In this document: piece after piece, positions 51,301 to 62,420 of the stretch
Layout: each line of letters opens with the position of its first letter
Position numbering within the stretch: position 1 is the stretch's first letter
Source of the DNA: Circinella minor
Taxonomy: Eukaryota > Mucoromycota > Mucoromycetes > Mucorales > Lichtheimiaceae
DNA: 64,000 nucleotides
Direction of reading: 5' to 3'
NCBI GenBank assembly: GCA_016758965.1
Contig: JAEPRB010000086.1
Coordinates: 83,425-147,424, forward strand
Notes under the pieces: model-generated
Databases searched by the model: none
What the model was told of the DNA's origin: nothing
Seen by the model: the letters and a program-made list of their open reading frames with translations, nothing else
Position numbers and translations under genes: made by a program

Positions 51301-51652
51301 GAAGGACCTGGCAACAACTCCTCTTTTTTACATGTTTTTACGTATGGGTACGCGACATATCTCAACACCCATTTATAATGCAGAAAACAGCAAGTGTTTA
51401 GGATATGCTTTCCCTCTTTTGAATTATATGCCACATGATGTGTCGACTGGTCCACTTCCCTTGATCCCATGGAATGGGACATATTTTGAAGCAGAACAAA
51501 ATACTATAGGTGACACCATTTCTGACACGCCTATCTTAGTCAAATCTGGTCATAGTTATCGTATCGGCTTTGAAGCTCTTAAAATATTTGGTGATCCACA
51601 TAATAAAGCCGATTGGGAAACTTGGGATTCGTGTATCTTTAAAATTAAATAA
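48315..51652 (+). CDS. Secreted subtilisin-like serine protease, PA-domain type (family copy 4)
   Basis: Six exons (48315-48951, 49069-49274, 49387-49600, 49710-49859, 49962-50684, 50790-51652) give about 930 aa. The ATG gives a hydrophobic leader (LLLYTALLILLQVLC). The N-terminus is about 20 residues longer than in copies 2 and 3 and contains a basic MKRG stretch before the propeptide (GRLVVEFADS). The triad is Asp211 (GVIDTG), His268 (GHGTHVSG) and Ser582 (GTSMACP); the oxyanion Asn is in VIVSAGNEG. The PA-domain region (about 440-535) is diverged (LVLSKARGCSPSFKV). The intron that splits the codon before HGTH in the other three copies is precisely absent, leaving SPGHGTHVSG in one exon. 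The last-but-one donor region uses a weak GTTTGT at 49860. Confidence 0.93.
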
Positions 51653-52247
51653 TAATCACTTTTTTTTTCTTTTTGCTCTTTACGTTGTATTATCATTATT
51701 ACCATCATATCGCATAATTATTAATTGTTTACATAATAGCTAGGTGCTTTATTCGCAAATGTATAATTAAAAAAAATTGTTTTTGCTCAAACTGTTTCCT
51801 ACAATAGAATAAACTAATATATACAGTACATCACTGATAGAGCTTGATGAACTTAATAAATACAGATAGGTTTTAAGTAATTTTTTTATTTTAAAGATTA
51901 AAGTTATATGATTTACCAGGATTCAAAGTTTGATATAAGTAGCTTAAACTATAATCCGCATTTTTGTCAGCCTTTGAATAATTGATATTCATTTATATAT
52001 ATTTTTAAGTAAATTTGTAAAAACAAGTGTCTTGATTTATCTAGACTTCAACAAAAAAAATAAAATTATCGTTTTTTTTTCTTCTTGATAACCATCGCCT
52101 TTTCTTTTTCCTTTCCATTTAGCACCCCCCTCACTCAAAATACAAATACAATAATGAAAAGTACTGCTAAAATGGAAACTACTTTCAAAAGAAAGAGGTA
52201 TATCCTTTTGTATTATATTTTTACATGAAATAGAAATTTTTAATTGT
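51653..52247. other. Convergent intergenic region, no gene seen
   Basis: 595 bp between subtilase 4 (+) and the RidA gene (-). AT-rich; a short frame starting at 52154 (MKSTAKMETTFKRKR) stops after about 20 codons and is not supported. Confidence 0.6.
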
Positions 52248-53100
52248 TTAATCAGTCAAAGCAACACATTCGATTTCAACAGCAACATCCTTAGGCAAGC
52301 GAGCAACTTGAACAGCACTACGAGCGGGTTGATGTTCAGAGAAGAACTAAATAATAATATTGATTACAGCGTTAGTTCAATAATATTTGAATTCATATAT
52401 ATATTCCCATCAAATGATATATATATATATATATATAAAGATTCACACTTACAGAACTATAAACTTCATTCATGGTAGCGAAATCATTCATATCCCTCAA
52501 GAAGACAGTGGTCTTGATAACCTTGTTAAGGTTAGAGTTGGAAGCCTTAAGAACTTCAGAAATGTTAATCAAGACTTGCTTGGTTTGTTCAACAATACCA
52601 CCTTCAACCAATTCACCTATATTAAAAAGCAAAGCGATGGAAGAGAAAGGGTTAATAAACATAATTATTTTATCAAGGTATGATAGAGAGAAAAAAAAAA
52701 ATTTCATGCCAAAAATTTCTTTCTATTTTAACATACCAGTAGCGGGAATAATGGGGATTTGACCAGAAGTATAGACGAAACCATTGACCTTGATGGCTTG
52801 GGCTAAGGAAATATAAAAGAGTACATTTAAATTGAGAAATTAAAAGACTTTCATTTATATGTTATATATTAAAAAAAAATGACGCGGTTTAATTTATATT
52901 TATAAATCAAAAACTTACCATAAGGACCAAGGGCAGCGGGAGCATTAGCAGTTTCTATTATTTATTTTAATTTATTTTTTACTTGAGTAAGAATAAGATA
53001 ATATGAGAGTTTGTGCCATTAAGCACTTACCGACACGAGACAAAGTAGACATGGTACGACTAGTAGATAATAATGAAGGAAAAACGCGACGAGCAAACAT
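52248..53100 (-). CDS. MMF1: RidA/YjgF/Mmf1 family enamine/imine deaminase, probably mitochondrial
   Basis: Five exons (53031-53100, 52919-52954, 52737-52802, 52453-52616, 52248-52346) give about 144 aa, slightly longer than bacterial RidA because of an N-terminal extension. RidA proteins hydrolyse reactive 2-aminoacrylate and related enamines/imines from PLP-enzymes; the yeast homologue Mmf1 acts in mitochondria and supports branched-chain amino acid metabolism. Visible signatures are [41 protein letters not shown] and the C-terminal [19 protein letters not shown], containing the conserved substrate Arg. The leader [16 protein letters not shown] is Arg/Ser-rich without acids, as expected for mitochondrial import. 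A second ATG at residue 17 (MSTLSR) begins where bacterial proteins start and could yield a cytosolic form. Confidence 0.93.
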
Positions 53101-53905
53101 GATTTTTTTTTTTTTAGATGAGACAAAGATTGGGTGAACTTTATTTTTTATAACCCCCGCAAAACTTTAGATTAATCTTTAAGATCAAAAGTCACTTATA
53201 AAAGGGAAGTGTTCAGATATGTGAGTTCCTATTATACCTTTTAAAAAGATATTTATATATATATTTCAATCATTGAAAGAAAATACAGTTATACCCGGAT
53301 CATACCGACGTGTTCTTTTTTTATATTCTTTTTTAAACACTCCAATGATATTTATATACTAGCAATCAATAATATATGAGTTACCATAGTCACTGTTGTG
53401 ATGATACTTCAAATTCTTTTTTTTACCAATGATAAGCATTTTGGTTCCCATGGATATTTTCCAAATTTAACTTATACATGATTATTCCCACACCAACAAC
53501 AATTTATTCTATAACCCAAATCCTATTATAATATATAAAGTTACGCTAAAATAAATCTTGTTGGTTTTGTTGTTTTTTATGTGCATATAATATATAATAA
53601 TAAATAGTGAAAGAGAAAAAAAAAGAAGAAAAGTATGTATACAATGTTTGTTCGATGAACAAAAAATCAAACAAATAATAAACAATAACAATAACAATAA
53701 TAATAGTAGTAAAAGTAATAATAGTAATAATAAAGGTTTTCATACACCAAATAATATAAGTTAATAATACATAAATTGAATGAATTCCACCTCAATAACA
53801 TAACATATATCGCGAACCTGCGCATTATATCACTCGAATAAATTTAAATATACATATACATATATAACAATATATATATTATGTTATTTTCTTTTCTTTT
53901 TTGTA
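53101..53905. other. Intergenic region between RidA start and HSF stop
   Basis: 805 bp, upstream of RidA and downstream of the HSF gene (both minus). AT-rich with an A/G-rich and TAATAG-repeat stretch (53690-53735). No protein-like frame. Confidence 0.6.
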
Positions 53906-55441
53906 TCAATGATGCGAAAGCGAATCCATTGGGTTGACAACAAATGTAAATGGATTGTTTCCTTGTGTACTATCACCACTGCTACTACTTATATTTCCAC
54001 CTGACGGCCTTGGTGTAGGTGGATCAACAGCTAACATCGATGTTGAAGCTTGACTTCTAGGTGTATTAGGTGAATGAGGAGAATAAAGTGATGAATCATC
54101 ATCAGATACCATTGGACTTGGACTGTTTGCCATACCAAATGGACTTAATGCCAAAGGAGATATAGGAGAATTTAATGAACTTGTAGATGAATGACGTTGA
54201 TGATGATGAGGAAAAGGTGATAAATTTTGTGTTTGAACTGTAAGTGGACTACGTGATGACGATGACGATGATGATGAAGAAGATTGCATGAACATTGGAT
54301 GACCTGATGTAACAGCAGCGGCTGCAACAGCAGCATCAAGAGTAGTAACATCATGATGTTGGTGTTGATGGGGATGGGGATGAATGTTAGGTGATGTGGT
54401 GGTAGTGGAATCAAGGGGATGATCAGGTGAAGTAATAAAAATTGAAGGTGTTGGAGCATTTGTTGTCGATTGAATTGTTGGTTGCATAGATGGTGATGTG
54501 GTGATAGTATTAGTAGTAATAGATAAGGATGAATGATGATTATGATGATGATGTTGTTGATTATGTTGTTGTTGTTGAGGTGATTGATAATTCAACTCAG
54601 GAGGAATATGACCACCATTTTGTTGACTAATAAATTGAAGCATATTTTTCATCAATTCTTCCTGTGATGCTTGTTTTCTTTTAGTTTCTGCTAATTCCTT
54701 AACAAGTTCATTAAAATTTTCAAATAAATGATTGATCCTTTGCATCATATCTGAATGAGTAACTTGCATCATTGTCATATGACTATGTAAATCTCGATTA
54801 TCTCTTCCACGACTTGTATCAGCTTCAATGGCTTTACGTTTGATATCATCCAATAAATCAGCTCTGTTACGTAAGAATCGTGGATGCGAGAACTCCCAGA
54901 TCTGGTTTTCTGCAAGGGTACGATGACCTCGAGGTGATTTATTCACTTTGTGAAACCCGTACCTGAACAAAAATATTAAGTTCACATGTTAAGCTGTTAT
55001 CTGATATAGACTTCTTTTTTGAAAAGATATAAATATAAATATAAATTACATATTAAGCTGTCGAACAAAACTCGAAAAATTATTATGCTTAAAATGTTTC
55101 GGTAGTACATCTCTACTAAATTCGGCAATGTTACAAACGATGAAGGAAGATCCCGTATAAGTCCAGGCAATAAGATGTTGGTATTGATTATCTATTACCA
55201 TACTATATAAAAAAAAATAACATGAGTTTCTCTTTACTTTTTTTTGTTGGTCATAATAAATTGCAAAGTCAATGTCTTACTTGTATAACTTGTGAACAAA
55301 TGTATTCGCATTGGAAGGTTTCTGTTGTGGAGATTGTTGAGTAGTATGTTGTTGTTGTTGTTGTTGAGGTGGTTGTGGCGGTGTGGTATTAGTAAACACA
55401 ACAGATTCCTGATGTTCCATGGAATATGAAGAATTACTCAT
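53906..55441 (-). CDS. Heat shock factor-type transcription factor
   Basis: Three exons (55281-55441, 55050-55202, 53906-54962) give about 456 aa. After a Pro/Gln-rich start, the HSF DNA-binding domain covers about residues 44-150: NTFVHKLYNMV, HLIAWTYTGSSFIV, SRDVLPKHFKHNNFSSFVRQ (recognition helix), then MYGFHKVNKS and IWEFSHPRFLR. Both introns lie inside the DNA-binding domain, the second right after RQLN. A coiled coil follows (about 165-230: MQRINHLFENFNELVKEL, RKQASQEELMKNMLQFI), matching the HR-A/B trimerisation region. The remaining C-terminal half is low-complexity His/Gln/Ser/Thr/Pro. It could be Hsf1-like or Sfl1-like; Skn7 is less likely because no receiver domain is present. Binding to nGAAn repeats is expected from the family. 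Confidence 0.92.
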
Positions 55442-55869
55442 TATCCTGGGAATATAATTGTGTCAAAATGTAAAATATAAAAGAAGAATGAGATTTTTTT
55501 CAAAACGGTTTTTTTTTTCTTTTTTCCCCAGATCCGAGTCTTTTATTATAATTGTAAAAGTTTGGATTCAAAGCGTCTTTTTGTTTAGAAAAAAAGAAAT
55601 TACACACATAACCTAATTTGTGTTATTTTTTACTTTTTGCACATTTAAGTTTAAATAACCGCTATATTTTAATTGGTAGAAAAAAATAGGGCCGAAAGTG
55701 GACTATGGTATGCAAAAAATAAAAAAAGGACAAGTGGTCCCCACATGGTCATTATGCACTTAAACTAGTGGAGGAGAGAGAAAGTGGAGTTTTAAGTGCT
55801 TAAAAGAGAATCAAAAATGGTTTTACTATTTATGTTTTCTTTTATTTGTGGAGGGTATATGTACTATTA
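55442..55869. other. HSF upstream region
   Basis: 428 bp between the HSF start and the MDR oxidoreductase stop, both minus. AT-rich; no coding frame and no obvious terminator. Confidence 0.5.
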
Positions 55870-57209
55870 TTAGAGTTTACTACTATTACTATCACTATTA
55901 ACTGCTACAATAACTTTTCCATAAGTTTTTCTACTAGCTAATGCATTCATGCCTTGATTAGCTGTTTCTAGATTATAAATTTTTGGATAGACAATAGGTT
56001 TAATTTTTTTTTGTTCAAATAATTTATAAAGTTCATTCCAAGTCTTTTCAATAGTTTCCGGTTCAAACTGAACATAGGCACCAAAATGAAGACCACTATA
56101 AATAATAAATATGAGTGAATTTGCTTTATAAAAATGATAAAACTATTAACTTTTTGACTTACATGATTGAGATATTCTTTAATAAGATCCGATTGGTTGG
56201 TAATTTTTCAAAAGTTCCTTTTGCAAAACCTATGACGACAATTCTTCCATTCCATGCTATACATCGTGTACTATTGATGATAATAATTCCGCGGTATTAA
56301 TAATAATGTTTTTTTTATACTCCCTATAGTATGAATTAGTCAATGCATCAATTTACTCGCTTTATGATAATGCATTGACTACTCTCTTTTTTAGAAACCA
56401 ATAACTTTGGGGGGAATAATTTTTTTTAAAAAAAATTACCTTTCTTCTACAAGACCAACTGGATCATATACAACATCCGCTCCATGTCCTTGAGTTAATT
56501 TTTTAACTTGATCAGTCCAATCTTTATCAAGATAGTTAATTGTGTAGTCTGCACCATTGGTTTTAGCTACTGCTAATTTCTCTGCAGAACTAGCTGTTGC
56601 AATAACAATAGCACCTAGCGCTTTAGCAATTTGTACGGCAGCTAATCCAACTCCTCCACCTGCAGCATGAACAAGACAATATTCTCCAGGCTTTAATTGT
56701 CCACGTATAACAAGACCTGCGTAACTAGTTGGAAACGTAACTTGAAATGCTGCTGCTTCTTCAAATGACATGTTCTTAGGTATAAGTTGAATTTGTCGTG
56801 CTTTTGCAGTTACAATTTCTGCAAGAGAATGGTTAGACCCAAAAACTTGATCACCAGGTTTATATTCTGGCACAGTCGAACGAGTAACAATACCACTAAA
56901 TTCACTTCCTGGTATAAAAGGCAGAGGTGGTTTCCATTGATATTTTCCTTGGATCTTTATATATGGTTTTTTTGTTTTGATTATGTTTAATTTAATTTAC
57001 ACTTGTTTTATGTTTCATATTTAATAAAAGAACATAATTGACCAATGAGTTCTATTCATTTTTACCTGGAGAATATCAAAAAAGTTCAATCCAGCTGCCA
57101 TAACACGAATTTGAACTTCTCCTTGTTCAGGTTCTTTTGGAATTAAATCAGTTCGCAATATCAATTCATCAGGTCCTTTGAGTAGTTTAGTAATAAGATA
57201 ACCTTTCAT
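55870..57209 (-). CDS. MDR-family NADPH:quinone oxidoreductase (zeta-crystallin-like)
   Basis: Four exons (57066-57209, 56440-56954, 56163-56270, 55870-56095) give about 330 aa, normal for quinone oxidoreductases. The GroES-like N-domain reads GEVQIRVMAAGLNFFDILQ, then PFIPGSEFSGIV. The Rossmann part has YCLVHAAGGGVGLAAVQIAK (nucleotide-binding glycines), ADYTINY and GADVVYDPVG, then GRIVVIGFAKG and a C-terminal ARKTYGKVIV-type end (ASRKTYGKVIVAV). Structural-zinc cysteines and the catalytic zinc ligands of true alcohol dehydrogenases are absent, so this is a zinc-independent reductase of quinones or alpha,beta-unsaturated carbonyls. A cytosolic location is assumed, with no targeting peptide seen. 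Substrate is unknown. Confidence 0.9.
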
Positions 57210-59442
57210 AGTTTTAAAAGTATTTTACTTGTCTGTCTATCGCTAGAAACAAAGAATGAATGAAAAAAGGAAACTGATCTTCGTTTTGATTTACCTAATA
57301 TAAATAATACATTTTATCACACAGAAATTAAGATGAGATAATGTACATCTAAGCGTGGGATAATATAATAAATGTTGACTGTATCGTTTTACTTATATAA
57401 AATAACTCGTATTCTTTTATCTGTGTCTATCTTCCCCCCCCCTTCACTTTAAGTTATAAGATTAAATCATTATCAATTTACCACCGTGAAGTATCGATTA
57501 TGCCGACTTGTTTTTTTGCGATCGGTCTTTTTTATGCATTGTTATTAATAGACTTCTAATAGTATTAGTTTCCCCTTATTGCTATTACTCTTTAGTCTTT
57601 TTAGAACAATAAAAAATCGTTGTCAAGTTTCCAAACTTTTAATTAAAATTTATTCACATTGTTGAAAACTTTACTTTCAACATCTATAAATCTTTTTTAC
57701 TATCCACATCAGCATCAGATTCATCAAATTTGGACATGAAATGACTGGAAACGAATGGACTAAGAGGTGGACGAGTGTTGTCAACGAGTGAAGAGGATAT
57801 AAAAAAGATGATACAGAATTGGACATCAATTAAAAAATGAAAATGTCAAATGAAAATGGGATTAAGCAAATGCATAATAAATGGTCTTTCAACAAAAAAA
57901 AAAAGAGGATAAAAAATAGCGGGAGTGATTCAATCGATCGCTCTGGTTTTTTTTTTTTTTTTTTTTTTCGTTATCATATAATGAAGGAAAAGGAATAATA
58001 AATATTTGTGCTAATAGTATGATAATGAGGAGGAAAGGATAAAGGAAAGTATAGAATGAATATTAGTTCAAAAAGTTTATATTATTATTTTATGAGTGAG
58101 TTTTGGTTGTTTTCAATATATATATAAACCTTCTAACTTATAGATTTCCGTAACCATGATGCAAACTTTCAAAGTATTATTCAAGTTAAAATATACATGA
58201 AAATAGTCAACATTCATATTTCTGTAATATAAAATTAAGAGACTAAAGTAAAATTAATAGACTGGTCTAAGATTATTTACTCAAATATATATGAATAACA
58301 TTTTATAATATTTATTATAATATGTGCCGAGCATATAAAAATGATCAATAATGCAATAGATTATACCGCTCAGTTCGTTTTATAGCTTCTCTTAGATATA
58401 ATTTTTCCTTTTAAAAGCTAATTATAATGAAAATAGCCAGAGGACCGAAAAGGTACAATTATTAAATATTTATAACATTTGTGTAATGAATATTCTTTGA
58501 TTATCTTCTCAACGTCAAAAAAACTCAAGTTGACGGATATATGATTCGCTGAGACAAAGCTGTCCAAGCAGAATTGACCCACATTTTTTTTTCTTAAGAC
58601 TGATGATTCTAATTATGTATTGCAATCTTACCTATACGGTGGATAAATATATTTTTTTAATAGAGTGGTACTCATATAAACGTGTCGTACAGATAGCAGT
58701 AGTTAATTCTTGATTTTTTAATAGAATATAAAATATTTAAGCCAAAAAAAAAAAAACTGACACGTAAAATAGTAATAAAAAGAATTATTTTGGAAAAAGT
58801 AACATCATCTAATACGTAAACTCCACGTTGTAATACCTTAAATTTATTCAAATAGAAGACTTGGATTGACCTGCACCTCTGAGAGATATGGTCACTTTCT
58901 CACAGTACTTCGTGAAAAATAATTATATATACATATCAAAAAAGTAAGTTAACTGAAAAAAAATCTTAGGAAGAAAAAAGTTAAAGTTAGTGAAGAGAGG
59001 ATTATTGGTGGTGATGATAGAAAAGATTAACTCAAAGAAAAAGAAAAAAAATCTGGCTCAAAAGGAGGTAATAATTGATAAAACACTCCGGTTGCTTGTT
59101 TGTTATGAATCTTAAGTATCCTTAGGGTCTAATTTTCATTGTCATCAAAATGTTTTTCGGGAAGCTTCAATCAGGTCTATTTTACAGAGAACATGGATAA
59201 GTATTGGTCAGACTTTATGACATCTCTTAAATCCCAAATTATTTTCTGAATGCTAGAGTCAATCAATGGTAAAATGTAATGGTTGAATCTCATATGGTAA
59301 AGATGGATTATTATCAAGCACAGCTTAGAGCTGTTGTAGAAGCGGTCTGCCTCTTCTGATTTGTGACAACCCTTTTTTTATGCTGTCATATTGTTTGTAT
59401 ACATTTTTATACTATTTGCATTTCGGTATTCTTTTTTAGATG

Positions 59443-59640
59443 TAGGTTAATGGCAAGCAAGATTGCTAATAGTTCTCTGATGTTGATTGAATAAGGTTGT
59501 TCTTTTTCTGTCCAATATCTCATAGTTTCTAATCCTTGAGATGCAACTCTCTTACTAGTTTTATATGGATTTGTGTGTATTGTGTTTATTGACTTGTCTC
59601 TTCTTATCCTTTGTATTGATGGAGATTACATTCCATTGAT
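59443..59640 (-). mobile_element. Decayed DIRS-like retroelement fragment (RNase H-type)
   Basis: On the minus strand, 59443-59520 reads RYWTEKEQPYSINIRELL then AILLAINL, which resembles the RNase H stretch of DIRS-type retroelements (W..eE...SINvrEL.ai..Al). Upstream in the same frame is VASQGLETM. The rest is degraded. Identification is by motif memory and needs a profile search. Confidence 0.45.
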
Positions 59641-60031
59641 CAAAATTTAAAGCAAAATACGTAAACCCTTGCAAATTATTGGACTTGCTTAAGCATGTAC
59701 TTTCCATGTACATTTTTCTACCAAAGGTATCATTGGAGGAGGATTAATGACCTATCAATTATCTAAACAAAAGTTAAATAAATCCTTGAAAAAAGAGTGC
59801 ATTTCAATATCATCACCCATTTTACAAAATCTAGCAGTACAAATATAGGATCTTTATAACCAGTACAAATTAAAAGTAGAATACCAATAGGAAAAGCAGA
59901 TCAACTTCGCTGTCAAAGAATGGAAAGAAAACCTGCTATAAGAAGGGATGATTTTCTAACATTTATTCAAAAAAAAATCAATAAGTGCTAACTACTGGCA
60001 TTTGATACAATCCATGTTGAGACACAGCTGA

Positions 60032-60100
60032 CGGTTACATCGGTTCTGGAATCCAAGACTGGATCCAGAGGCAACAGCATTAGCTGCATTCAATCAATGA
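60032..60100 (+). mobile_element. Decayed DIRS-like retroelement fragment (post-RNase H region)
   Basis: The plus-strand frame reads RLHRFWNPRLDPEATALAAF then NQ and a TGA stop. This resembles the RF.sw.pDPeA.a.dAF...W block after the RNase H domain of DIRS-type elements; the terminal TGA stands where a Trp (TGG) is expected. It is opposite in orientation to the fragment at 59.5 kb, so the two are not one collinear element. Confidence 0.35.
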
Positions 60101-60934
60101 TAGAAGAAAAAGTAAATGTACTTATTTTCCACTTAGAAATTTATTCTACGAACGATCATCCAATTGAAATAACAACAGATCAGAGATGTAGTTCCAATGA
60201 CACTATGGTAGACGACATACCACTGGTTTCAATAATTCTACAGAATAACACATATCAATCTACCACTCGTATTTAAAATAAGAGAAAAATAGAAGGTGGT
60301 CGTATGGCAATTATCAAGAGTAAAAATAAATATACAAGGAATGACTGACAAAGATATCGAATTTTTGGAACACCCTATATGGAAGAATACTGGACAAACT
60401 TACAACCATGGATGAAGAATATGGGAAACCTGATGCCAACAACTGACAATCACCACCGATCAACCCTTAAAAGACATTATAGTAGGATAGGGAGGGAATT
60501 ATATACCAAAAAATATAAATATAGATTAAAAATTAAATACTACAGAATTATCTTTTTATCTTGCTTTTTATTCATATAATAAAAAGACCTAATCGATTCT
60601 CAAAGGCTTTTTATTTATTTGTTATATATTTTTCTCTTACTTTATTTCATTTATATTTCTCGTTCCATACAACACTGGTAATTTTTTTCACTATTCTTAT
60701 CTTCAATTCTTTTCTTTTTGAATAATCTCTGTAAGAATGGAACAAAACAACAAACACACCCACCGCTCTCTCTCACCTAGTGGAATATGCATTACCTTAA
60801 TGTTTACAAAAACATAACTATTTTTAATAAAAATAATTGTTTTTTTATATATAAATTGAATTTAATTTAACAAATAAAAAATAGATTATACAATGGATTA
60901 TACACCATTAATTACAGATGAAATAAATATTATT

Positions 60935-61029
60935 AGGGAATGACTACGGGCGCGCAAAAAATTCATAATCAGACGAGGGGCGCGCCAATTTTGAGCCGGC
61001 ACTTTAGTAACATGGCGCGCCCTTCGTCT
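60935..61029 (+). repeat. Left terminal inverted repeat
   Basis: 95 bp, pairing with 62056-62150. The two differences from the right copy are an A/C after the first GGGCGCGC and a T/C in AATT[T/C]TGAGCC. Confidence 0.9.
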
Positions 61030-62055
61030 GTTTTATTTATGCTTGCTCTTGTTCAAGTCTGCTATAATTTATGAAACGTGTCTTATTTAAACTGGGTTTT
61101 CCTCTACTTTAAATAAAAGAATTATGAATAAAATTAACCCATTTGAAGATCTATTAAAATATATTGATGTATATATACTGTTTTTATTTTTATTCTTTAT
61201 TTTTGAAGGCTTCAGTAATGCCATTTTGAAATATTTATGTAATGGAAATATTGTACTTATACTAATATTTGATGCTTATATATTAATATAAGCTTGCTAT
61301 TACGGGATCCATCGACAAGCAGGATTTCTTTCATACAAAGAGTTTTTGTGCTTAGGGCTTGTGCTTGACTTATCATTCAACAAGATTACAGCAATATTTT
61401 ATATGAGGATGCAATAGAAGTCTTGTTTAAAAATCAAAACCTTGGCTCTGGAGTCTATCACGAGCTACAAGACGAAGCTGTGACTTTTAGCAGTGACTTC
61501 TATAAGCTATTTTATTCATATTTATGTTGATTTGATTTTTTTTATCGTTTTGTACTATTATATTTATGTCATCTTTTTTTTTTCGTTCTACTATGACCCA
61601 TATTCTTTTTTCTTTCATATTTATATGGTACTTTCTTACTTGGTAATCTGTATTATATAAATTATTCTTTTATCCTATGTAAATAATCCTTTTTTCAGCT
61701 GCTCTTCTGACCCCACCCATTCAATATTATAATTCACATGTTCCTTTCTTGTAATTTCGTTTATTTATGACACAACAGAATATATTTACATACGTATTAC
61801 TGATATATGCTCACATTTGGTACCACTTTTTAATCTAATATGCCATACTGCTTCGCTCCTTCTTTTTTGTTATTGGCTTCTTTGTAAAGTTACAATATAT
61901 TGCATTCTTCTAGATTTTTTTGCTACAGTGATTTTTAAATATATTTTAAGAGTAGAAATGGAAAGAAACTCTATGTTCAATTGACACACTATGTTAGATA
62001 TATTGTTAATAAGTATTTTTGAGATTGTGAATATTTTGAATGAAAGAAGAAGGGT

Positions 62056-62150
62056 AGACGAAGGGCGCGCCATGTTACTAAAGTGCCGGCTCAGAATTGG
62101 CGCGCCCCTCGTCTGATTATGAATTTTTGGCGCGCCCGTAGTCATTCCCT
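62056..62150 (-). repeat. Right terminal inverted repeat
   Basis: Reverse complement of the left repeat at 93 of 95 positions. It ends GTCATTCCCT, directly followed by ATTATTATTG. Confidence 0.9.
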
Positions 62151-62170
62151 ATTATTATTGACATTTCTTG

Positions 62171-62420
62171 AATACGAATATTGCTGAAGTGGAGACTGAA
62201 GATGTGGTACATACTCTCTGAGCTGCGCTTTATTTTCCTTTACGTATATATAATTCTAATAAAAAAGTTTCTATCCTCTTTTCTTCATATCTTTCAGAGT
62301 TAAGCCACTAATTCTAAATTACTAAATTCAATTTTTTTTTTCTACCAAAAACGAAACCCATGATGTTGACAGGGTGGGTTGTACCACATCTTCAGTCTCC
62401 ACTTCAGCAATATTCGTATT
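62171..62420. repeat. 41-bp perfect inverted repeat with 168-bp spacer
   Basis: 62171-62211 is the exact reverse complement of 62380-62420. The right arm lies inside the tyrosine recombinase pseudogene near its 3' end; the left arm is an inverted copy adjacent to the TIR element. Confidence 0.85.

Larger units (their letters stand above)
57210..60934. other. Gene-poor, repeat-derived region
   Basis: 3.7 kb, AT-rich with poly(T) at about 57950-57968. It has a protein-like minus-strand tail at 57684-57800 (TRPPLSPFVSSHFMSKF, stop) without a recognisable upstream exon. DIRS-like debris occupies about 59440-60100. No intact gene. Confidence 0.5.
60935..62150. mobile_element. Non-autonomous DNA transposon with 95-bp GC-rich terminal inverted repeats
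   Basis: 60935-61029 and 62056-62150 are inverted copies, 95 bp each with two mismatches. They start AGGGAATGACTACGGGCGCG, contain three GCGCGC-type motifs (two as GGCGCGCC) and a GCCGGC, and end CCTTCGTCT. Flanks allow either a TA duplication (TA|GGG...CCC|TA) or a 6-bp ATTATT duplication outside the terminal A/T. The 1.03-kb interior is AT-rich and lacks a transposase frame. The GC-rich ends contrast strongly with the surrounding DNA. Confidence 0.85.

Noticed and set aside
52154..52210. Possible short plus-strand gene start (MKSTAKMETT)
   Set aside because: The frame stops after about 20 codons, and a join from its possible GTATAT donor leads nowhere before the convergent RidA gene.
60379..60579. 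66-codon frame starting MEEYWTNLQPW
   Set aside because: It lies in the retroelement debris zone, ends in Lys/Tyr/Ile noise and shows no family signature.
61870..62145. Minus-strand frame crossing the right terminal repeat
   Set aside because: It is mostly the GC-rich repeat read as protein and is not transposase-like.
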